A DNA stretch of 11,776 bases, taken from assembly GCA_002378975.1 (NCBI GenBank), contig DFST01000108.1:1-11776 (forward strand), written 5' to 3'. The translations under genes were made by a program, and so were the position numbers. Positions 7,285-11,776 of the stretch are shown piece by piece. Position 1 is the first letter of the stretch; every line of letters begins with the position of its first letter. Below the pieces are notes generated by a model. The model was not told the DNA's origin and did no database searches. It saw only the letters and a list, made by a program, of their open reading frames with translations. The DNA is from Chitinophagaceae bacterium UBA3430. GTDB lineage: Bacteria > Bacteroidota > Bacteroidia > Chitinophagales > Chitinophagaceae.

Positions 7285-8328
7285 CAGCGTGGGTCGCTGA
7301 GTCGATTCGAGTCGTTGAAAATGCTTGCCTGATTCCCGTAAGAATTTTAGCCCTTTCCAAAATCTCCAATGCCGATGCCCAGTCTGGTGATTGTGTCGAC
7401 TGATGGCATACAGCGCTTTCCAATGTTTCAAGATGACGCCATAGGCCACAAACAATCCCATGCCACAATCGTAAATATGATTGGGTTCGGCTCCACATCC
7501 GTTGAACTCCAAGATGGAGCAAGGACCGCCTGAACAGAATTCATCAATGGAGCACACTTTCAGATCGTATCGGCCATAGTAAAAACGGGTGTGCTTACTA
7601 AGTTCATCGAATCGCTCCCGTAAACCGTCGTGGATTCTATCCGATAAATTATAGAAGAAGGCGCCCCGGTTGTGATTGGCGGCATAGGATAACAAGTATA
7701 CTTCACCTGCTGGAATCACATGCTCAAACCGATCGGAATGAATGCGGGAAAGTTCCTCGACTCTTCCTGCGGCCTTAGGATGGCTGTTAATGAGATCGAT
7801 CAATTTGGATCGACCATCTCCCTGCACCTGCAACAAGGTCTTGTATATGAACCCAGTGATCTCTCCTCGTTCAGACTCGGGGTGTCGAATATGAAAAATG
7901 CTAAGCTCAATGGGCCAGTCCACCCACTCCTGAATCACATATTCAACCGGCACGGCTCGGTGATAACGCAACAGTTGCTCTGGGCCATCGATGCGCTCAA
8001 ACCAAAGCCCCTTCATGCCCACATCGGGTTTTACAACAAAGGGATAAGAAAAACCGGCCTGCGCCACTTGCTGAATCAATTCGTTTTCTGAAAGTTTGGG
8101 GTCTATGTAAATAGTTTTGGGGTAGGTTCCAACGGGCAGTTGGTCGTACATCTCCCGTTTTCCCTCTCCTTCCATGCCCCCGAAAGTGATTGTGGGATTG
8201 GACGAGCTGAACCACCAAAAGGAACCACTCCGGAGGCAATACCAAAGCCACACCGGGGTCAATGGGAAATAAATCAGCTTGAACGGCCAACGTTCCCAAT
8301 GAAGCCACGATCCAAATCCTTTTTGCAT
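7282..8328 (-). CDS. ATP-grasp family protein, function unknown
   Basis: A 348-residue protein with an ATP-grasp catalytic core. ATP-binding residues: FVVKPDVGMKG (97-107) with K100 and the glycine-rich loop, IQEWV (132-136) as hinge, GRYDLKV (252-258), and the Mg-binding pair in SILEFNGCG (271-279; E274, N276). GEITGFIYKTLLQVQGDGRS (155-174) is also family-like; GDGRS recalls cyanophycin-synthetase/D-Ala-D-Ala-ligase relatives. The N-terminus (about 15-45) is unusually hydrophobic and aromatic and may contact the membrane; it leads into SSNPTITFGGMEGEGKREMY (42-61), where the substrate domain begins. Such proteins join a carboxylate to an amine using ATP. It is often labelled D-Ala-D-Ala ligase in databases, but the missing Ddl substrate motifs argue against that. 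The ATG at 8328-8326 is preferred over the start at 8421, whose first 31 residues are Cys-rich and unlike a protein and overlap the divergent promoter. The LysE-type exporter follows 9 bp downstream. Confidence 0.82.
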   Translation of the reverse strand: MQKGFGSWLHWERWPFKLIYFPLTPVWLWYCLRSGSFWWFSSSNPTITFGGMEGEGKREMYDQLPVGTYPKTIYIDPKLSENELIQQVAQAGFSYPFVVKPDVGMKGLWFERIDGPEQLLRYHRAVPVEYVIQEWVDWPIELSIFHIRHPESERGEITGFIYKTLLQVQGDGRSKLIDLINSHPKAAGRVEELSRIHSDRFEHVIPAGEVYLLSYAANHNRGAFFYNLSDRIHDGLRERFDELSKHTRFYYGRYDLKVCSIDEFCSGGPCSILEFNGCGAEPNHIYDCGMGLFVAYGVILKHWKALYAISRHNHQTGHRHWRFWKGLKFLRESGKHFQRLESTQRPTL

Positions 8329-8332
8329 GCTG

Positions 8333-8340
8333 CAAAAATA
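8333..8340 (-). promoter_or_regulatory. -7 box of the ATP-grasp gene, leaderless position
   Basis: On the minus strand TATTTTTG is an exact match to TAnnTTTG and ends 4 bp before the ATG at 8328. The expected start of transcription would fall at or beside the start codon. Confidence 0.5.
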
Positions 8341-8372
8341 CCGATCACATCCCGGAGCCACGTGATTTGCTC

Positions 8373-8380
8373 TATTTTTG
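8373..8380 (+). promoter_or_regulatory. -7 box of the CCG-domain gene
   Basis: TATTTTTG is an exact match to TAnnTTTG, 25 bp before the ATG at 8406; this would give a leader of roughly 20 nt. It makes the CCG gene independently transcribed rather than dependent on the upstream Fe-S gene. Confidence 0.5.
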
Positions 8381-8405
8381 TGTGCACATACCTCCAAACA
8401 ACAAC

Positions 8406-9197
8406 ATGTCACTCCCTCCAATAAAAACCATGGCCGAATGGGCGGCTGAAGGCAAAGAACCTGAAATTCTATTTTGGGTAGGATGTTCCGGCAGTTTCGA
8501 TCAGCGCGCGCAACGCATCACCCGCGCCTTTGCCCGTATCCTTCAAAAACTGGATATCCCTTTCGCTGTGTTGGGAAAAGAAGAAATGTGTACCGGCGAT
8601 CCCGTACGTCGTGCGGGCAATGAGTTTCTCTTTCAAATGATGGCCTATCAGAACATCCAGATCCTGAATGGATACAACATCAAAAAGATCGTGACGGCCT
8701 GCCCGCATTGTTTCAATACCCTCAAAAATGAATATCCGGAGTTGGGCGGCAACTACGAAGTGATCCACCATACAACCTTGATCCAGCAACTCATCAACGA
8801 AGGACGTATTGTACTCGAAGGAGGTGGACAATTCAAGGGCAAGCGAATCACCTACCACGATAGTTGCTACCTCGGACGGGCCAACCAAATCTATGAGGCC
8901 CCTCGGCAAGTGCTCGAAGCCCTTGATGTGGAACTGGTAGAAATGAAGCGTTGTCGATCCAACGGCAGTTGCTGCGGAGCCGGTGGGGCACAAATGTTCA
9001 AAGAAGAAGAGGCCGGTAAGAACCGGATCAATTTGGATCGTACCCAGGAGGCCTTGGAAACAGGCGCCACGGTGATCGCCGCTGCTTGCCCCTTTTGCAA
9101 TACCATGATGAGCGATGGCGTGAAGCTGGCTGAACGCGAAAGCGACGTGCAGGTGCTGGACATTGCCGAGATCGTAGAAGCCTCCATGAAATCGTGA
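8406..9197 (+). CDS. CCG-domain (HdrB/GlpC-like) Fe-S oxidoreductase subunit
   Basis: A 263-residue soluble protein with two cysteine-rich halves. First half: C27 (WVGCSGS), C62 (MCTGDPVRRAGNEFLFQ) and C99-x2-C102 (ACPHCF); CTGDPxRRxGNE replaces the CCG tripeptide, as in many Fe-S oxidoreductases of this type. Second half: C154 (YHDSCYLGR), C189-C190-G (SCCGAGGAQMF) and C228-x2-C231 (ACPFC), a complete CCG motif. Such domains bind [4Fe-4S] or non-cubane clusters in heterodisulfide reductase, GlpC, LldE and FadF/EMO proteins. The likely partner is the membrane Fe-S protein at 5297-6616, which lacks this domain; the pair is here separated by two opposite-strand genes. The ATG at 8406 (MSLPPIKTMAEW) is preferred over an in-frame TTG at 8367, which would put the -7 box inside the gene. 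The stop at 9195-9197 is 2 bp before the next ATG. Confidence 0.92.
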   Translation: MSLPPIKTMAEWAAEGKEPEILFWVGCSGSFDQRAQRITRAFARILQKLDIPFAVLGKEEMCTGDPVRRAGNEFLFQMMAYQNIQILNGYNIKKIVTACPHCFNTLKNEYPELGGNYEVIHHTTLIQQLINEGRIVLEGGGQFKGKRITYHDSCYLGRANQIYEAPRQVLEALDVELVEMKRCRSNGSCCGAGGAQMFKEEEAGKNRINLDRTQEALETGATVIAAACPFCNTMMSDGVKLAERESDVQVLDIAEIVEASMKS

Positions 9198-9199
9198 AC

Positions 9200-9727
9200 A
9201 TGAACCTGGAATACCGACACCTGATCGATCCGAATCTGCCCGACACAGCGCGCGTGTGGATCTACCAATCGAATCGCCTTTTCAGCTTGCAGGAAGCCTT
9301 GCAATTGGAAGCAGGATTGAATGCGTTCACTGCCGAATGGAAAACCCATGGAACACCGGTGCCCGCAGCGGGGTATCTTTTTTTTGGTCAATTTTTGGTG
9401 CTGATTGCCGATGAAACCGATGCCACGGTGAGTGGATGCAGTACCGACAAATCAGTACATTTCATCCAATCAATTGAAGCAGCGTACGGCGTTCAACTCA
9501 TGGATCGTACCACCTTGGCCTTTGTGGTAAAGGATCGTTTGCAATTACTGCCACTGGCTCAATTGAACTATGCCATCGAACATGAATTTGTAGGGCCAGC
9601 TACCCTCTATTTCAATAATTTGGTCAGCGACCTAGCCGGACTTAAAAATGAGTGGGTTGTTCCAGTCGGACGATCTTGGCTGGCCAAAAGATTCGCCGCC
9701 TTATCCATCAACGAGTCGGCAAGTTGA
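9200..9727 (+). CDS. Conserved Bacteroidota protein commonly mislabelled 'ABC transporter ATPase'
   Basis: A 175-residue soluble protein with no signal peptide or membrane segment. It matches, from memory, a short Bacteroidota family with ARVWIYQSNR (17-26), W47..HG, FGQFLVLIADE (62-72), SGCSTDKSVHFIQ (78-90), TLYFNNLV (135-142) and the C-terminal W-x-VPV-x-x-SW (152-160). Despite the database name there is no Walker A, no ABC signature and no Walker B, so it cannot be an ABC ATPase; its function is unknown. C80 is its only cysteine, in the best-conserved motif. It starts 2 bp after the CCG gene, so the two are co-transcribed and possibly coupled; an alternative GTG at 9194 would overlap the CCG stop (GTGA) and add two residues. 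Its last 20 bp overlap the convergent beta-barrel gene. Co-occurrence with Fe-S oxidoreductases suggests a role near that complex. Confidence 0.82.
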   Translation: MNLEYRHLIDPNLPDTARVWIYQSNRLFSLQEALQLEAGLNAFTAEWKTHGTPVPAAGYLFFGQFLVLIADETDATVSGCSTDKSVHFIQSIEAAYGVQLMDRTTLAFVVKDRLQLLPLAQLNYAIEHEFVGPATLYFNNLVSDLAGLKNEWVVPVGRSWLAKRFAALSINESAS

Positions 9728-11776
9728 CCCGCGGCTTGGGTTTGGGCTGAAAGGACCAGGCACCCGTTATGCGATAGTTCCGAGTGCGCGTTTGACTGAA
9801 ATTCTCCAAGATAAAATTGGGCGCATACGTATAGGTATAACGCCGTTGATCTCGAATTGGATCGATGGCATTCAGTGTAACCGTCATTCGTTTGGCCAAA
9901 AACTTTCGTTGAATGCCAAAATTTAAACTGGCATTCCAGCGGGCAAATCCCTGAGGGGTGGCAAACCGATTCAGGTTGAATTGTCCGGAAAAACTCTGCC
10001 GATCGTTGGGTATATAATTCGCACCCAGTGTGGAAGTGAAAGATCCTCCATTCTGAAATCGACGGATCAGCCGGTCATAGCTGCCATATAAATTATACGT
10101 GTAGCTGGCGCTTGTATTTATCTTCAATTTTTTAAGGATGGTAAACCCATTCCAGGTACTCACCTCCCACTCGCGTCGGTCACTGATGTTCTCCCAAGTC
10201 ACCTGGGTCTTGCCCTCGGTGGTCAGCGTACGCACTTGACTATATACGTCCTTTACCAAATTATAGCCAACGCCCAAATTGAGGTATCGTCCCGTCTTGT
10301 TCCATCCACCGATCAGATCGAAGTTGTGAGCCGTGGAGGCCAACAAGTTCGGGTTACCAAATCGCGTGTTGTAGGGATCCGAAAAATCAACGGTTGGGTT
10401 GAGTTCCCCCAGCCCGGGTCTACGGATCGTTTGCTTGTACGACAACGTCAGGTTGTATTTTTCTTTCCAAGAACGGTTTAATGTGGCAAAGGGTAACCAG
10501 TTCCCATATCGATTTTGAACCCGCGTCCCCTCCTTCCGCAGATCGAAACGAATTTGGGTACGTTCGTATGTAGTTCCGATCAGTATACTGAAGCGTTCTG
10601 TGAATAGATGTTTGACCGAACCTCGATATTGTTGGATGGTTTGCCTGAAATCAAATGCCTGTTCCAACAACGGCAATGGCAAAAGCGTTCCCTCCGGAAA
10701 TTTCAAATACCTAGCGGCTACATCCACTTCATTGAGTGCGTGATTTTGAAAGAAACCCATTGATAGATAGGTTTTCTTGGCCACCAACATGCGATCGTAA
10801 TTCAATCGGGTATTCCAACCGAACACTCGTGTGAGATTATCTTGGTACTGAGTAGAGTCTTGTCCGGTTGGAAGACCATTGTTGAACAGAAAGGACTGAT
10901 CAAATTCGCGCAAGTTGCTATTGTCGGATGTATTCCATTGTCCAATTATCCGAAGCGTCTCACCCGGTTTTCCCCGCCAGGTATAGGTAGCCGTGGCCGA
11001 CAAATTTTTGTTCTCTCCGACTGATCCGATGTTGCGTTGACTAAAACGCCAACGCTCTCCATTTTTATTGATATTGCTGAAAAAGGTCGTGTTGGAGTTA
11101 TCAAATTCATTGCCGTTGTATTGCATCAACAAATTGATCGTGTGGTTTTTCTTCCAATCGTAATCGAGTTGGGCGCGAAGCGACGGACGGTTGGTTTGAT
11201 TTACATAAACATTGACCGTATTGAATTGATTGGTTGAATCGATATAGCTGTTCGTGCGATTGGAATATCCATCGCCGGCGTATCGATTTTGGCTGTAGCC
11301 AGCATTCAGTTGTAGGGAGAATTGATTTTTGCGGTAGGTGAATTGTCCGCTGGCCGACCATTCCCTCCGTGTTCCGGCAGCCAGTGCCAATCGCCCCGTC
11401 TTCCCCACCCTTCCTTTTCGGGTAACGATGTTGATCACCGAAGATTCTTGTGCATACTGCGGGGGCGGATTGGTCATCACCTCGATCTTTTCGATCGAAC
11501 TGCCTGGCATGGACTCCAATAAGTCTTGAAGTTGCTGCATGTTCAACTCCACTGGCTTGTCGTCGATAAGGATCTTTGGCTCTTTGCCGCGAACCGTCAT
11601 TTTCCCATCGGCATCTTTATTGACCAGGGGCACTTGGGTTAGCAAATCGGATGCGTTGGATCCCGCCGCTAAGGGGGAATCTCCTGCCAGGAAAGTCAGG
11701 TTGCCGTCTTTTGACTGCATCAAAGACCGATCGGCCACGATCACCACCGGATCCAACTGAGTCGATCTCGATGGCA
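9708..11776 (-). CDS. Outer-membrane beta-barrel / TonB-plug family protein, partial, N-terminus off the right edge
   Basis: The visible 688 residues belong to the C-terminal part of a Bacteroidota outer-membrane beta-barrel protein (OMP_b-brl_3 type). The frame is open through the right edge, so the apparent TTG start at 11756 is an internal Leu. After a VVIVADR segment comes a TonB-plug-like domain: SNASDLLTQVPLVNKDADGK, 'LIDDKPVELN', and the plug end IEKIEVMTNPPPQYAQES followed by SVINIVTRKG about 110 residues in. Then about 550 residues of alternating aromatic/polar strands with many Asn, Tyr, Arg and WxxR/YxxN turns form the barrel. The signal peptide and the usual N-terminal carboxypeptidase-regulatory-like domain would be off-window. 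It probably takes part in TonB-dependent uptake or is a related surface barrel; no substrate and no SusD partner are visible. It ends in a basic, proline-rich tail (KPKPRVNLPTR) overlapping the convergent gene. Confidence 0.9.
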   Translation of the reverse strand, partial: PSRSTQLDPVVIVADRSLMQSKDGNLTFLAGDSPLAAGSNASDLLTQVPLVNKDADGKMTVRGKEPKILIDDKPVELNMQQLQDLLESMPGSSIEKIEVMTNPPPQYAQESSVINIVTRKGRVGKTGRLALAAGTRREWSASGQFTYRKNQFSLQLNAGYSQNRYAGDGYSNRTNSYIDSTNQFNTVNVYVNQTNRPSLRAQLDYDWKKNHTINLLMQYNGNEFDNSNTTFFSNINKNGERWRFSQRNIGSVGENKNLSATATYTWRGKPGETLRIIGQWNTSDNSNLREFDQSFLFNNGLPTGQDSTQYQDNLTRVFGWNTRLNYDRMLVAKKTYLSMGFFQNHALNEVDVAARYLKFPEGTLLPLPLLEQAFDFRQTIQQYRGSVKHLFTERFSILIGTTYERTQIRFDLRKEGTRVQNRYGNWLPFATLNRSWKEKYNLTLSYKQTIRRPGLGELNPTVDFSDPYNTRFGNPNLLASTAHNFDLIGGWNKTGRYLNLGVGYNLVKDVYSQVRTLTTEGKTQVTWENISDRREWEVSTWNGFTILKKLKINTSASYTYNLYGSYDRLIRRFQNGGSFTSTLGANYIPNDRQSFSGQFNLNRFATPQGFARWNASLNFGIQRKFLAKRMTVTLNAIDPIRDQRRYTYTYAPNFILENFSQTRTRNYRITGAWSFQPKPKPRVNLPTR

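Larger units (their letters stand above)
8329..8405. promoter_or_regulatory. Divergent intergenic promoter region with mirrored -7 boxes
   Basis: This 77-bp gap separates the divergent ATP-grasp and CCG-domain genes and is the longest in the window. It carries two perfect -7 boxes as an inverted pair (8333-8340 on minus, 8373-8380 on plus) with 32 bp between. Between them lie ATCAC (8344-8348) and GTGAT (8362-8366) in inverted orientation, and CACGTG (8359-8364). No TTTG -33 box is correctly spaced for either direction. Confidence 0.5.

Noticed and set aside
7282..8328. Bona fide D-alanine-D-alanine ligase
   Set aside because: The ATP-grasp core is present, but the Ddl N-terminal and substrate-binding signatures are not seen and the N-terminus is unusually hydrophobic.
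8367..8405. TTG start giving the CCG protein 13 extra residues
   Set aside because: It would place a perfect -7 box inside the coding region; MSLPPIKTMAEW from the ATG at 8406 is the more natural start.
8329..8421. Extension of the ATP-grasp protein to a start at 8421
   Set aside because: The added 31 residues are Cys-rich and low in hydrophobic pattern, and they cover the divergent promoter and overlap the start of the CCG gene.
9200..9727. True ABC transporter ATPase
   Set aside because: No Walker A, ABC signature or Walker B motif can be found, and the length is too short for the domain.
9690..9740. Bidirectional intrinsic terminator at the convergent junction
   Set aside because: No GC-rich stem followed by a T-run is visible on either strand.
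1..11776. CRISPR arrays, tRNA/rRNA genes, transposases, tandem repeats, attachment sites
   Set aside because: I looked for regularly spaced repeats, tRNA-like arms, terminal repeats and transposase or integrase motifs and saw none; nearly every base is inside a well-supported protein gene.

Overview
The window reads as ordinary, very dense chromosome from a member of the Bacteroidota, most likely a Chitinophagales/Chitinophagaceae-type organism. The reasons are an outer-membrane beta-barrel/TonB-plug protein of the type expanded in this phylum, a 439 + 263 residue Fe-S oxidoreductase pair followed by the small protein usually labelled 'ABC transporter ATPase' in Bacteroidota, the absence of Shine-Dalgarno sequences, and AT-rich boxes resembling the Bacteroidota -7 promoter element (TAnnTTTG). 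No RNA gene, mobile element, CRISPR array or prophage gene was seen. No stretch of 300 bases lacks a gene; the largest gap is 77 bp.

Layout. Positions 1-3882 (minus strand) hold a run transcribed right to left: a phosphohexomutase, pcm (protein-L-isoaspartate O-methyltransferase) and a penicillin-acylase-family Ntn hydrolase that runs off the left edge. Positions 3952-6616 (plus strand) hold a secreted DUF2279-type protein, a small lipoprotein, and a membrane protein with two [4Fe-4S] clusters. Positions 6613-8328 (minus strand) hold an ATP-grasp enzyme followed by a LysE-type exporter. Positions 8406-9727 (plus strand) hold a CCG-domain Fe-S protein and the misnamed 'ABC transporter ATPase' family protein. 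Positions 9708-11776 (minus strand) hold the C-terminal part of an outer-membrane beta-barrel receptor-like protein whose N-terminus lies outside the window.

How the genes may work together. The 439-residue membrane Fe-S protein and the 263-residue CCG protein together match the domain inventory of one FadF/EMO-like quinone oxidoreductase (membrane b-type domain, two [4Fe-4S] sites, two CCG-type halves). Here they are separated by an opposite-strand ATP-grasp/LysE pair that looks inserted between them. The ATP-grasp/LysE pair could be a synthesis-plus-export couple, but that is inference.

The most notable non-coding signals are near-consensus -7 boxes placed exactly 4 bp before four different start codons, which suggests leaderless transcripts; a marked excess of GATC; and an inverted repeat filling the pcm/acylase gap. 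I see no clear case for a wholly new system. The best leads are the split Fe-S complex with its inserted cassette, and the leaderless promoter pattern.
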